Of a stretch of DNA of 44,313 nucleotides, positions 1 to 8,791 are shown piece after piece. The notes under the pieces were generated by a model, which ran no database searches, had not been told where the DNA came from, and worked only from the letters and a program-made list of their open reading frames with translations. Source of the DNA: Rodentibacter myodis (lineage in GTDB: Bacteria; Pseudomonadota; Gammaproteobacteria; Enterobacterales; Pasteurellaceae). Location: contig NZ_MLHQ01000017.1 of the NCBI RefSeq assembly GCF_001999305.1, positions 1 to 44,313 on the forward strand, given 5' to 3'. How positions within the stretch are numbered: the stretch's first letter is position 1; the number at the start of each line of letters is the position of its first letter. The position numbers and the translations under genes were made by a program.

Positions 1-44
1 GGAAAAGCAAAAGTGCGGTTATTTTCTTTTTTTAAATCATTAAG

Positions 45-905
45 TTATTTCTTTTTTGCTAACATTGTCACAAATTTCATTTTAATGCGATTGCCGTTTT
101 CATCGGTTTTGTGTAATTCACCCATTTCTTCGTTATATTTCACAAATTCCCAACCTTGATAATAATTTTTCAATTCGTTTTCTTTAAAGGTGAAAGAAAA
201 TGGCACAGGGCAAGGTACATCATTGGTGGACATTGCCGCAACAATTAAGTTATAACCGCCTACATTGGTATGTGCTTGTATATTTTTGATGATAGCCGGC
301 ACGCGCTCAGCCTTTAAGAACATAAATACGACAGTAGAAAGAATAAAATCGTAGTTTTCTTGAATATTGGCGGTGTTGATGTCGTAAAGTGCGGTTGAAA
401 TGGCGAGATTTTCTTTTGCTTTGGTTTCATTTAAAAATGCAAGGCTGTTTTCGTTATGATCCCAAGCGGTTACATCAAAACCGAGCAAACTTAAAAAGAG
501 GGCATTGCGTCCTTGACCGCAGCCGAGATCAAGCGTTTTATAAGGTGGAATGGTTTCAACGGCGGCTTTCACTTCGGAATGGGTTGCCGTCATATTGTAT
601 TTTTTGCTGAAGTAATCTTCTTTTTTGCAATAAAAACCAAGGCTACATTCTAAATCATCCGTTAAGGCTTCCACCCGATGCCAAGCCTGTGGTTCAACAA
701 AAGGCGTTTCATTTTCCGCAGTGAAAATATGTTCTGCGATCACTTCACCTTCTTCGGTGAGTTCATAAAATTTAAGTTTACCTTTAAGTACCGTTAATTT
801 GCCCCAAGTGCCGACTTTGGTATTGTGTTTTTGTTGGAACATTTGCGGTAATGTGTCTTTTGTCCAAACGGGCATTTGTTTGTAGCAGATTAGTTGATCT
901 TTCAT
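45..905 (-). CDS. tehB: TehB, tellurite-resistance SAM-dependent methyltransferase
   Basis: This 286-residue protein has the two-part build of Haemophilus TehB. An N-terminal cupin-like domain (about residues 1-85, containing EPQAWHRVEAL) is followed by a class I methyltransferase domain whose SAM-binding motif is LDLGCGQGRN. The family methylates tellurite or selenium species in the cytoplasm, and in Haemophilus influenzae TehB is linked to oxidant resistance and haem use. The frame is open upstream to 1007, but I place the start at 905 because GGAGAA lies just before that ATG and MKDQLICYKQMPVW matches the family N-terminus. It is tandem with metG on the same strand, as I recall for H. influenzae. 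Confidence 0.93.
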   Translation of the reverse strand: MKDQLICYKQMPVWTKDTLPQMFQQKHNTKVGTWGKLTVLKGKLKFYELTEEGEVIAEHIFTAENETPFVEPQAWHRVEALTDDLECSLGFYCKKEDYFSKKYNMTATHSEVKAAVETIPPYKTLDLGCGQGRNALFLSLLGFDVTAWDHNENSLAFLNETKAKENLAISTALYDINTANIQENYDFILSTVVFMFLKAERVPAIIKNIQAHTNVGGYNLIVAAMSTNDVPCPVPFSFTFKENELKNYYQGWEFVKYNEEMGELHKTDENGNRIKMKFVTMLAKKK

Positions 906-1016
906 TGTATTCTCCAAATATTTGATAAATAGTTGAGCGATATAGTAGGGAATAAATCCTTTTCTTTCAAGCCAAAATAAAAAAGGCGACTGAAGTCGCC
1001 CTTTCAATGCATTTTG

Positions 1017-3065
1017 TTATTTCACCTGCATTCCGGCGGTGACACCGCTATCTGCCGAAAGCAAGAATAAATCGCTTCCGCCTGTGCCGGCAGAAAGAAT
1101 CATTCCTTCGGATACGCCGAATTTCATTTTGCGTGGCGCGAGGTTTGCCACCATAATCACAAAACGCCCTTCCAATTCTTCCGGTTTATTGTAAGCTGCC
1201 TTGATACCGGAAAACACTTGGCGGGTGTGATCGCCAAGATCTAATTCAAAACGCAGGAGTTTATTGGATTCCGGCACGGCTTCGCATTTCAACACTTTTG
1301 CCACACGCATATCCAGTTTGGCAAAGTCATCAATGGTAATGGTATCGCCAATAGGTTCAATGTGAGAAAGTGCGGTCGGTTTTGTTGCCGTTTTTTCTGC
1401 TGTTTTGTTGCTTTGTGCAAATAATGCCTTAGTTTCATCCACCACCGCATCAATTTGTTTTTTCTCTAAACGGGAGAATAACGCCTTAAACGGTGCAAGG
1501 GTATGACCAAGTAAAGGCTGGTTGATGTTATCCCAACGTAATTCACTTTGTAAAAAACCTTCAGCTCGTTCTGCCAATTTTGGTAGCACTGGTTTTAAAT
1601 ACGTCATTAATACACGGAATAACTCGATTCCCATTGAACACACGGCTTGTAATTCTGCTTCTTTGCCTTCTTCTTTAGCGATAACCCAAGGGGCTTTGTC
1701 ATCAATGTATTTATTGGCTTTGTCGGTTAATGCCATAATTTCACGGATGGCTTTATTAAACTCACGGGTTTCGTAATAGTCGGCGATTTGTTCCGCTTGG
1801 GCGGTAAATTCGGCGAACAAGGCTTCATCTTCCAATTTATCCGCCAATTTGCCGCCAAAACGTTTCGCAATAAAGCCCGCATTGCGGGAAGCCAAATTGA
1901 CAAGCTTGTTGACAATATCCGTATTCACCCGTTGAACAAAATCTTCTAAATTGAAATCAAGATCTTCAATACGATTATTGATTTTCGCCGCATAGTAATA
2001 ACGCAGACATTCAGGATCAATATGGTTTAAGTAGGTATTGGCTTGAATAAATGTACCGCGTGATTTTGACATTTTCGCGCCATCTACGGTGACATAACCG
2101 TGGGCGAACACATTGGTTGGTTTACGATAGCCACTGCCTTGCAACATTGCCGGCCAGAAAAGGCTGTGGAAATACACAATATCTTTACCAATAAAATGAT
2201 AAAGCTCCGCATTGCTCCCTTCATCCCAAAATTCATTGAAATTAATGCCTTCACGATCGCAAAGATTTTTAAAGGATGCCATATAGCCGATTGGTGCATC
2301 CAACCATACGTAGAAAAATTTATCTTTTGCCCCCGGAATTTCAAAACCAAAATAAGGGGCATCACGGGAAATATCCCATTGCTGCAAACCGCTTTCAAAC
2401 CACTCTTGCATTTTATTGGCAATTTCAGGTTGAAGCGAGCCGGAGCGTGTCCATTCCTGCAACATATCTTCAAATGCCGGTAAATCAAAGAAGAAATGTT
2501 CCGATTCTTTCACGATTGGTGTGGCACCGGAAATGGCAGAGCGTGGGTTGATTAAATCCATTGGGCTATAAGTGGAAGCGCACACTTCGCAATTATCGCC
2601 ATATTGATCTTCCGCTTTACATTTTGGACAAGTGCCTTTTACGAAACGATCCGGCAAAAACATATTTTTTTCCGGATCATAAAGTTGAGAAATGACATTG
2701 GTTTTAATAAAGCCATTGTTTTTTAATTTATTGTAAATTTCAGCAGTAATTTGTTTATTTTCTTCACTGTGGGTGGAGTGGTAATTATCAAAGCTAATAT
2801 TGAAACCGGCGAAATCACGCACGTGATCGGCTTTGGCTTTGGCAATGAGTTCTTCCGGTGTAATACCGAGTTTATCGGCGTTTAACATAATTGGCGTGCC
2901 GTGGGCATCATCGGCACAAACAAAATAGACGTTGTTGCCACGCATACGTTGAAAACGCACCCAAATATCCGCTTGAATATGTTCCAACATATGACCTAAA
3001 TGGATCGCACCATTGGCATAAGGCAGGGCGCAAGTGACTAAAATTTTACGGGGTTGATTCGACAT
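1017..3065 (-). CDS. metG: Methionyl-tRNA synthetase
   Basis: This 682-residue class I aminoacyl-tRNA synthetase charges tRNA-Met in the cytoplasm. Visible landmarks are the HIGH-type motif (IHLGHMLEH), a zinc knuckle with CPKC and CEVC, the KMSKS loop (AKMSKSRGT), a helical anticodon-binding region, and a C-terminal Trbp111/EMAP-like tRNA-binding domain (about residue 580 onward) that supports dimerisation. The frame is open to 3089, but the start at 3065 gives [19 protein letters not shown], the usual family N-terminus, with AGAG ahead of it. It is divergent from mrp, a common gammaproteobacterial arrangement. Confidence 0.97.
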   Translation of the reverse strand: MSNQPRKILVTCALPYANGAIHLGHMLEHIQADIWVRFQRMRGNNVYFVCADDAHGTPIMLNADKLGITPEELIAKAKADHVRDFAGFNISFDNYHSTHSEENKQITAEIYNKLKNNGFIKTNVISQLYDPEKNMFLPDRFVKGTCPKCKAEDQYGDNCEVCASTYSPMDLINPRSAISGATPIVKESEHFFFDLPAFEDMLQEWTRSGSLQPEIANKMQEWFESGLQQWDISRDAPYFGFEIPGAKDKFFYVWLDAPIGYMASFKNLCDREGINFNEFWDEGSNAELYHFIGKDIVYFHSLFWPAMLQGSGYRKPTNVFAHGYVTVDGAKMSKSRGTFIQANTYLNHIDPECLRYYYAAKINNRIEDLDFNLEDFVQRVNTDIVNKLVNLASRNAGFIAKRFGGKLADKLEDEALFAEFTAQAEQIADYYETREFNKAIREIMALTDKANKYIDDKAPWVIAKEEGKEAELQAVCSMGIELFRVLMTYLKPVLPKLAERAEGFLQSELRWDNINQPLLGHTLAPFKALFSRLEKKQIDAVVDETKALFAQSNKTAEKTATKPTALSHIEPIGDTITIDDFAKLDMRVAKVLKCEAVPESNKLLRFELDLGDHTRQVFSGIKAAYNKPEELEGRFVIMVANLAPRKMKFGVSEGMILSAGTGGSDLFLLSADSGVTAGMQVK

Positions 3066-3224
3066 TGTTATTCTCTTTTTATCACACAAAAAAACGCCCG
3101 TATCTTACCTGATAAAGGGGACTTTTTCTAGTTTGAAAAACTTTGACTTAACAGACCGCACTTTACGTGGTTAAATATGCCCGACAAATTTACTCTACTT
3201 AATATTTCAAAATGAGACGTTTTT

Positions 3225-4337
3225 ATGACAACCTATTTTTCTGACAATCTTACCACTAAGCAACAACATCAAATTCAACAAATTATTCAACAATTTCAAC
3301 ATCCAAGCCTGCAAAAAGATTTGCTTGCCCTGAATACATTAAAAAAAGTCGAAAAGGGTGGGGAAACCTTGCGTATTGAATTGCAACTTCCTTTCGCTTG
3401 GAACAGCGGTGTCGAACAGCTTAAACAAAGTGTATCTGATGACTTATTAAAAGTGGCGAATTGCCAAGCCATAAAATGGGCAGTGAATTATCAGATCGCC
3501 ACCTTAAAACGTGCGAATAATCAACCAGCAGTAAAGGGGGTGAAAAATATTATCGCCGTGACATCCGGCAAAGGCGGTGTGGGAAAATCCAGTGTTTCGG
3601 TTAATCTCGCCCTCGCCCTGCAAGCTCAAGGCGCGCGCGTGGGGATTTTGGATGCGGATATTTACGGTCCTTCTATTCCACATATGCTTGGCGTGCCACA
3701 TCAACACCCAACCTCACCGGACAATCAGCATATTACGCCTATTAAAGCACACGGCTTGTCAGCAAATTCTATTGGATTTTTAATGGATGAAGACAGTGCA
3801 ACAATTTGGCGTGGCCCGATGGCGAGCAGTGCATTGAGCCAATTACTTAATGAAACCTTGTGGGATAGCTTAGATTACCTTGTGATTGATATGCCACCGG
3901 GAACCGGTGATATTCAACTTACCCTGTCACAACAAATTCCGGTAACCGGGGCGGTGGTGGTGACAACACCACAGGACATTGCTTTGCTTGATGCGGTGAA
4001 AGGCGTTGCAATGTTTGAGCGGGTTTCAGTGCCGGTGCTTGGCATTGTGGAAAATATGTCAATGCACATTTGTAGCAACTGCGGTCATCACGAAGCGATT
4101 TTTGGTACCGGCGGTGCAGAAAAAATGGCAGAAAAATACAATGTGAAAGTATTGGCACATTTGCCATTGCATATTCGTATTCGTGAGGATCTTGACAGTG
4201 GAAATCCAACTACCATTGCCGCACCGCAAAGCGAAATCGCCCAAGCCTTCTTGCAACTTGCAGAAAAAATCTCCACCGAGCTTTATTGGCAAGGATCGGT
4301 CATTCCAAGTGAGATTTTGTTTAGAGAAGTGAAATAA
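3225..4337 (+). CDS. mrp: Iron-sulfur cluster carrier Mrp/ApbC
   Basis: This 370-residue ParA/MinD-type P-loop ATPase binds and delivers Fe-S clusters to apo-proteins in the cytoplasm. An N-terminal MIP18-like region covers about residues 10-95. The deviant Walker A motif GKGGVGKS is at residues 115-122, and a CxxC pair (C283, C286) is the likely cluster-bridging site in the dimer. A compact hairpin terminator follows directly. Divergence from metG matches the arrangement in many gammaproteobacteria. Confidence 0.94.
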   Translation: MTTYFSDNLTTKQQHQIQQIIQQFQHPSLQKDLLALNTLKKVEKGGETLRIELQLPFAWNSGVEQLKQSVSDDLLKVANCQAIKWAVNYQIATLKRANNQPAVKGVKNIIAVTSGKGGVGKSSVSVNLALALQAQGARVGILDADIYGPSIPHMLGVPHQHPTSPDNQHITPIKAHGLSANSIGFLMDEDSATIWRGPMASSALSQLLNETLWDSLDYLVIDMPPGTGDIQLTLSQQIPVTGAVVVTTPQDIALLDAVKGVAMFERVSVPVLGIVENMSMHICSNCGHHEAIFGTGGAEKMAEKYNVKVLAHLPLHIRIREDLDSGNPTTIAAPQSEIAQAFLQLAEKISTELYWQGSVIPSEILFREVK

Positions 4338-4344
4338 TAAAACG

Positions 4345-4366
4345 AGGCTGCATTTGCAGCCTTTTC
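4345..4366 (+). terminator. Rho-independent terminator after mrp
   Basis: AGGCTGC and GCAGCCT form a perfect stem around an ATTT loop and are followed by TTTT, eight bases after the mrp stop codon. Confidence 0.8.
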
Positions 4367-4442
4367 TCCGCCTAATTCTTGTTCTTCTTACCCTTTCTCA
4401 TTAGAATACCGTGCAATTTTTTTCTACACCTGCGAGATAACA

Positions 4443-5483
4443 ATGAAAAATTTTGCCAAATACAGTCTCATCGATTTACATCTCCACCTAGACGGTTCCC
4501 TTTCCCCTGAATGGATGTTTGAATGGGCGGAAAAACAGAACATTCCTTTGCCGGCTCAAAATGTTGAACAACTTCTTCCTTATATTTCAGCCCCCCAAGA
4601 TTGTACCGATCTCAATCAATACCTGAATTGTTTTGCGATTCCCGTTTCTTTACTACAAAGCCCGGAAGCCATAACATCCGCCGTTTTTGATTTAGTAAAA
4701 CGCTTAGATCAGCAAGGGCTGGCCTATGTTGAAATTCGTTTTGCCCCTCAACTTCATACCCAAAAAGGTTTAACCCAATCACAGGTAATTGAAGCCGCTT
4801 TAGCCGGTTTACAGGCAGGACTAAGTGGAAGTCAATTATTTAAAGCGAATCTGATTTTATGTTGTTTGCGTGGCATTGGTTCACAAGCCGGAAATTTAGA
4901 AACCATACAAATGGCTAAGCATTATCTTTCAACGGAAAAAGCAGGCGTGGTTGCCGTGGATTTAGCCGGGCCGGAAACAGGGTATCCAACAAAAAATTTT
5001 GTCAAAGAATTTGAATTGGCAAAATCATTAGGTGTGCCTTTTACCATTCACGCCGGTGAAGCGGCTGGGGCAGAGAATGTTCAACAAGCGATCGAGCTTG
5101 GAGCAAGCCGAATTGGACACGGTATTCGTGCGGCAGAATCGGAATCGGTAATGCAATCGTTAGCCGAGAATCATATTGGCGTAGAAATGTGTCCGTGCAG
5201 TAATTTACAAACGAAAGCCATTAACGATTTAAAAAATTACCCGCTTAGAACGTTTCTAATGAAAGGCATTATTGCCACATTAAACACGGATAATATGACC
5301 GTCTCCCAAACGTGTATCCGACAAGAATTTGATTTATTGACACAAGAATACCAATTAATGGAAAGCGAATCACAACAGTTGCTTGAAAATGCCATTCGTG
5401 CCGCTTTTCTCAGTGAGGAAGAAAAACGGGGATTAAAAACCTATATTAAAAAACGTTTTGAAAAATGGGTTAAAGATATTTAA
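4443..5483 (+). CDS. add: Adenosine deaminase
   Basis: This 346-residue metallo-hydrolase deaminates adenosine or deoxyadenosine to inosine for purine salvage. Zinc-site motifs are DLHLHLDGSL at the N-terminus, TIHAGEAAG in the middle, IGHGIR, and NTDNMTVS near the C-terminus. Classical proteobacterial enzymes read NTDDP at the last motif. The NTDN-TVS form is what I recall from Firmicutes-type adenosine deaminases, which hints at horizontal transfer. It is followed 42 bases later by the sirtuin gene in the same direction. Together they form an insertion between mrp and kdsC. The substrate could be another adenine nucleoside, but the family assignment is firm. Confidence 0.9.
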   Translation: MKNFAKYSLIDLHLHLDGSLSPEWMFEWAEKQNIPLPAQNVEQLLPYISAPQDCTDLNQYLNCFAIPVSLLQSPEAITSAVFDLVKRLDQQGLAYVEIRFAPQLHTQKGLTQSQVIEAALAGLQAGLSGSQLFKANLILCCLRGIGSQAGNLETIQMAKHYLSTEKAGVVAVDLAGPETGYPTKNFVKEFELAKSLGVPFTIHAGEAAGAENVQQAIELGASRIGHGIRAAESESVMQSLAENHIGVEMCPCSNLQTKAINDLKNYPLRTFLMKGIIATLNTDNMTVSQTCIRQEFDLLTQEYQLMESESQQLLENAIRAAFLSEEEKRGLKTYIKKRFEKWVKDI

Positions 5484-5525
5484 CTTAATTATTTAAGAAC
5501 GCCCCAATAAAAAACGGAGAAAAAT

Positions 5526-6227
5526 ATGAATAAACCAATTTGTGTTATTTTAACCGGTGCCGGTATTAGTGCCGAGAGTGGGATTCCGACTTTTCGTTCG
5601 GAAGATGGCTTGTGGGCAGGGCATAAGATTGAAGAAGTTTGCACGCCTGAGGCTTTAAGAAAAAATCGAGCCAAAGTGTTGGCGTTTTATAATGAACGCC
5701 GCCGTAATGCACAAGCAGCTCAACCGAATATGGCACACCTTGCTTTAGTCGAACTTGAAAAGGCTTATGATGTGCAAATTATTACCCAAAATGTTGATGA
5801 CTTGCACGAACGTGCAGGTAGCCAAAACGTGCTGCATTTGCACGGTGAGCTGAACAAAGCAAGAAGTAGTTTTAATGAGGATTACATTGTTCCTTGTTTA
5901 GGTGATCAGCATATTGATGATAGAGATGATCAAGGACATCCAATGCGTCCGCACATTGTCTTTTTTGGTGAAAACGTTCCAATGCTGGATGAAGCCATTA
6001 AACGGGTAAAAAAAGCCGACATTGTGATCGTCATTGGTACATCGTTACAGGTTTATCCCGCCAATGGATTGGTCAATGAAGCACCTTATGGTGCCGAGAT
6101 TTATCTCGTTGATCCTAACCCTAATACGGGCTTTATTCGTAAACACGTTATCACCGTGAAAGAAAAAGCCGGTGAAGGCGTGCCGAAAATTGTGAAAGCA
6201 TTGCTGGATAAAAGGGGGAATTATTAA
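5526..6227 (+). CDS. Sir2-family NAD-dependent protein deacylase lacking the zinc cysteines
   Basis: This 233-residue sirtuin removes acyl groups from lysines using NAD+. The NAD-binding signature GAGISAESGIPTFR is at the N-terminus, then TQNVDDLHERAG, and the catalytic histidine is in LHLHGEL. Normal bacterial CobB then carries two zinc-binding cysteine pairs. Here the stretch between LHLHGEL and MRPHIVFFGE has a single cysteine, so no four-cysteine zinc site is possible. Similar zinc-free sirtuins are familiar to me from Bacteroidetes. The ribosome-binding site is CGGAG. It probably forms a short operon with add. Whether the preferred acyl group is acetyl, succinyl or other cannot be told. 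Confidence 0.88.
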   Translation: MNKPICVILTGAGISAESGIPTFRSEDGLWAGHKIEEVCTPEALRKNRAKVLAFYNERRRNAQAAQPNMAHLALVELEKAYDVQIITQNVDDLHERAGSQNVLHLHGELNKARSSFNEDYIVPCLGDQHIDDRDDQGHPMRPHIVFFGENVPMLDEAIKRVKKADIVIVIGTSLQVYPANGLVNEAPYGAEIYLVDPNPNTGFIRKHVITVKEKAGEGVPKIVKALLDKRGNY

Positions 6228-6351
6228 AACGAAGTGCGGTTAAAAATCCGATAAATTTTAAATAGCAACAATCTTTTGTTGATACAGTGGAAAAGAAGAC
6301 AGTGTCTAGTCAGAGAAAGTCTGTTTACTTAGAAAATGATTTATAAATTTA

Positions 6352-6379
6352 AATCCCCTTTTTTTAGAAAAAGGGGATT
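6352..6379. terminator. Bidirectional terminator between the sirtuin gene and kdsC
   Basis: A perfect 12-bp inverted repeat, AATCCCCTTTTT / AAAAAGGGGATT, with a four-base loop sits between two convergent genes. The T-run in the stem serves both strands. Confidence 0.75.
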
Positions 6380-6386
6380 ACTTTAA

Positions 6387-6929
6387 TTATTGCTCCATAT
6401 TTTTTGCTACATTTAAAAATCCTTGCGCACTATTAAACACGGCTGATTTTCCTTGAGCGGTTAGAATCATATCGGACATTTCTCGGAATGCACCTTTTCC
6501 ACCTTCTAAAGAAAGAATGTGATCGACGGCATTTTTTACATAAATAGGTGCATCAGCCACAGCAAAGGAAAGTCCGCATATGGCGAAAGCAGGGAGATCG
6601 ACACTGTCATCGCCAATGTAAGCGGTTTGTTCCGGCGTTACACCGGCTTGTTTCATTAAATCAAAACAGGCGGTTTCTTTTTCCAGCTTGCCAAGGAAGA
6701 AAAGTTTAATGCCTAAATCGGCAATGCGGCGGCGTAGAATAGCGGAATCCCTGCCGGAAAGTACGGCAACTTGAATGCCGGCATCCATTAGCATTTTTAC
6801 CCCCAAGCCATCACGCACGTGAAAACTTTTAATGGCTTCACCATTGGCATCGTAGTGGAGTAGTCCGTCTGTGAGTACGCCATCCACATCTGTAATAACC
6901 AGTTTAATGTTTTTAAGTTTTTGTTGCAT
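6387..6929 (-). CDS. kdsC: 3-deoxy-D-manno-octulosonate 8-phosphate phosphatase
   Basis: This 180-residue HAD-superfamily enzyme lacks a cap domain and hydrolyses Kdo-8-phosphate to Kdo for the lipopolysaccharide inner core. The catalytic DxD motif is D14-V-D16 in VITDVDGVLTDG. HAD motif II (VLSGRDS) and motif IV (YIGDDSVDLP) are present. Nine bases separate it from kdsD upstream, so the two steps of Kdo synthesis are cotranscribed. The lptC-lptA genes that follow kdsC in E. coli are absent here. Confidence 0.95.
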   Translation of the reverse strand: MQQKLKNIKLVITDVDGVLTDGLLHYDANGEAIKSFHVRDGLGVKMLMDAGIQVAVLSGRDSAILRRRIADLGIKLFFLGKLEKETACFDLMKQAGVTPEQTAYIGDDSVDLPAFAICGLSFAVADAPIYVKNAVDHILSLEGGKGAFREMSDMILTAQGKSAVFNSAQGFLNVAKNMEQ

Positions 6930-6938
6930 TGCTGTTCC

Positions 6939-7874
6939 TTAACTTGAAAATTCCACTAAACCGACTACGTGATTTTCATCATTTACCACCACAAGGGAAT
7001 GAATTTTTTGTGTTTTCATAAAGTCTTCCGCTTTGGCGAGAAATTCATCTTGGTGGATTGTTTTTGGTGATTGGGTCATAAAATCTTGAGCGGTTTTATT
7101 TAGGGTTTCTGCGCCATTTGCCGTTAATGCGCGGCGAATATCGCCATCGGTGATAATGCCTTTAAGCTGTTGTTCTTCCATTACCAGTGCAACGCCCATT
7201 CTGCCTTCATTCATTACGGTTAGGCAATCGGTGAAGCTTGTGCTTGGCTGTACGATTGGCAAGCGGGTTTGCATTTGATCTTTTACTTTGCACAACAAAC
7301 GGCGACCAAGGCTGCCACCCGGATGAAATTTGGCAAAATCCGCCGGTTGGAAATTTCGTGCGGTGATTAAGGAGACCGCAAGGGCATCCCCCAGAGCCAG
7401 AGTAACAAGAGCGGAAGTTGTAGGAGCGAGATTATTCGGGCAAACTTCACGTTCAACGGTAATATCCAGCACATAATCGGCGTGGCGGGCGAGGGTGGAG
7501 TTTTTATTGCTTGTAACGGCGATAATTTTGTTACCAAAATTTTTAAGACTTGGGAGCAGCTTATTGACATCGTCGGTTTCGCCACTGTAAGAAATCAGCA
7601 TTACAATGTCGATGGGTTTTAACATTCCAAGATCACCGTGAAAGGCTTCTGTTGGATGCAAAAAGAAACTTGGCGTACCGGTGGAGGCAAAGGTTGCCAC
7701 CATTTTTTTGCCGATTAAGCCGGATTTGCCGATTCCACCAATCACCACACGTCCTTGGCAAGCTAAAATAAGTTCAACAACGTGGTTAAAATCTTCATCT
7801 AAACGTTGGCTTAGTTGCGTTAAGGCACGGCTTTCGACAGAAAGGGTATCGCGGGCAATTTGCAAATAATTCAT
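6939..7874 (-). CDS. kdsD: Arabinose-5-phosphate isomerase
   Basis: This 311-residue KpsF/KdsD-family enzyme converts ribulose-5-phosphate to arabinose-5-phosphate, the first committed step to Kdo. An N-terminal SIS sugar-isomerase domain (about residues 35-170, with GIGKSGLIGKKM and ISYSGETDD) is followed by two CBS domains (about 200-311). It heads the kdsD-kdsC pair. A DNA-uptake core sits just upstream of the start. Confidence 0.94.
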   Translation of the reverse strand: MNYLQIARDTLSVESRALTQLSQRLDEDFNHVVELILACQGRVVIGGIGKSGLIGKKMVATFASTGTPSFFLHPTEAFHGDLGMLKPIDIVMLISYSGETDDVNKLLPSLKNFGNKIIAVTSNKNSTLARHADYVLDITVEREVCPNNLAPTTSALVTLALGDALAVSLITARNFQPADFAKFHPGGSLGRRLLCKVKDQMQTRLPIVQPSTSFTDCLTVMNEGRMGVALVMEEQQLKGIITDGDIRRALTANGAETLNKTAQDFMTQSPKTIHQDEFLAKAEDFMKTQKIHSLVVVNDENHVVGLVEFSS

Positions 7875-8023
7875 TCTTTTTACCTAAAGTGCGGTTGAAA
7901 TGGCGACTATTTTAGCCGAAGGCGTGAAAAATAAGAATGAAAATTTATGCCTAATCGTTGAATGCGATGACTGGCGGTTTTATTTTTCGAGGTAAACTAA
8001 TATTTAAAATCCATTGGATTTTG

Positions 8024-8052
8024 TTGACCGTACTTTTATTCATCTCTATACT
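8024..8052 (+). promoter_or_regulatory. Sigma-70 promoter of rnpB
   Basis: TTGACC at 8024-8029 and TATACT at 8047-8052 are exactly 17 bases apart. A GC-rich discriminator follows, and the mature RNase P RNA starts about eight bases downstream. This is a near-consensus stable-RNA promoter. Confidence 0.85.
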
Positions 8053-8059
8053 ACGCGCC

Positions 8060-8433
<374 letters not shown>

Positions 8434-8449
8434 AAATTTTAAAAAAATG

Positions 8450-8502
8450 ACCGCACTTTAGTTTGTTTCTTGGGAAATGGGGTAAGGTGCGGTTGTTTTT
8501 TT
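8450..8502 (+). terminator. rnpB terminator built from two opposed uptake sequences
   Basis: ACCGCAC at 8450-8456 pairs with GTGCGGT at 8487-8493, extended by A-T and G-T pairs inward, and is followed by TGTTTTTTT. The stem is made of two inverted DNA-uptake cores, a known Pasteurellaceae habit. Confidence 0.7.
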
Positions 8503-8529
8503 GCTTATATTAGGTTTCACCAAGGATAG

Positions 8530-8699
8530 TTACTTTTCTTTTCTTTGCGTTGCCAAAGAAAAGTAACCAAAAGAAAGGCAACTCTACTTTTCCTTATTCC
8601 CTTTGTTCCATTGAATTTGCTTAACGGAAATTTTCTGAACTCGCTACGCTCAAACAGACGAAAATTTCCTACAAATTCAATTTCACAAAGGCGGAAAAG
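8530..8699. repeat. Nested-palindrome intergenic element
   Basis: Two structures lie in tandem. The first is TTACTTTTCTT (8530-8540) facing AAGAAAAGTAA (8556-8566). The second is a multi-layer palindrome. Its outer arms are CTTTTCC (8587-8593) and GGAAAAG (8693-8699). Then come CCTTTG (8600) / CAAAGG (8686), TTGAATTTG (8611) / CAAATTCAA (8672), and GGAAATTTTC (8626) / GAAAATTTCC (8660), around a core reading CTCGCTACGCTC. I recognise the style as a dispersed Pasteurellaceae intergenic repeat, but copy number cannot be tested here. The 63-codon frame across it is not convincing as a gene. Confidence 0.7.
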
Positions 8700-8751
8700 A
8701 AGGGAGCCGATTTTATTATGCGGTTGTTTTGAATAGCTTTTTATGTCATTT

Positions 8752-8779
8752 ATCCCCTCGTTAAAAAGAAAGAGGGGAT
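8752..8779 (-). terminator. Possible terminator hairpin after dacB
   Basis: ATCCCCTC and GAGGGGAT form an 8-bp stem with a 12-base A-rich loop, 12 bases beyond the dacB stop codon. There is no clean T-run, so termination efficiency is uncertain. Confidence 0.45.
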
Positions 8780-8791
8780 TGATGGTAAGGT

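Noticed and set aside
8545-8736. 63-codon plus-strand frame
   Set aside because: It lies across the palindromic repeat and has no SD or recognisable protein features.
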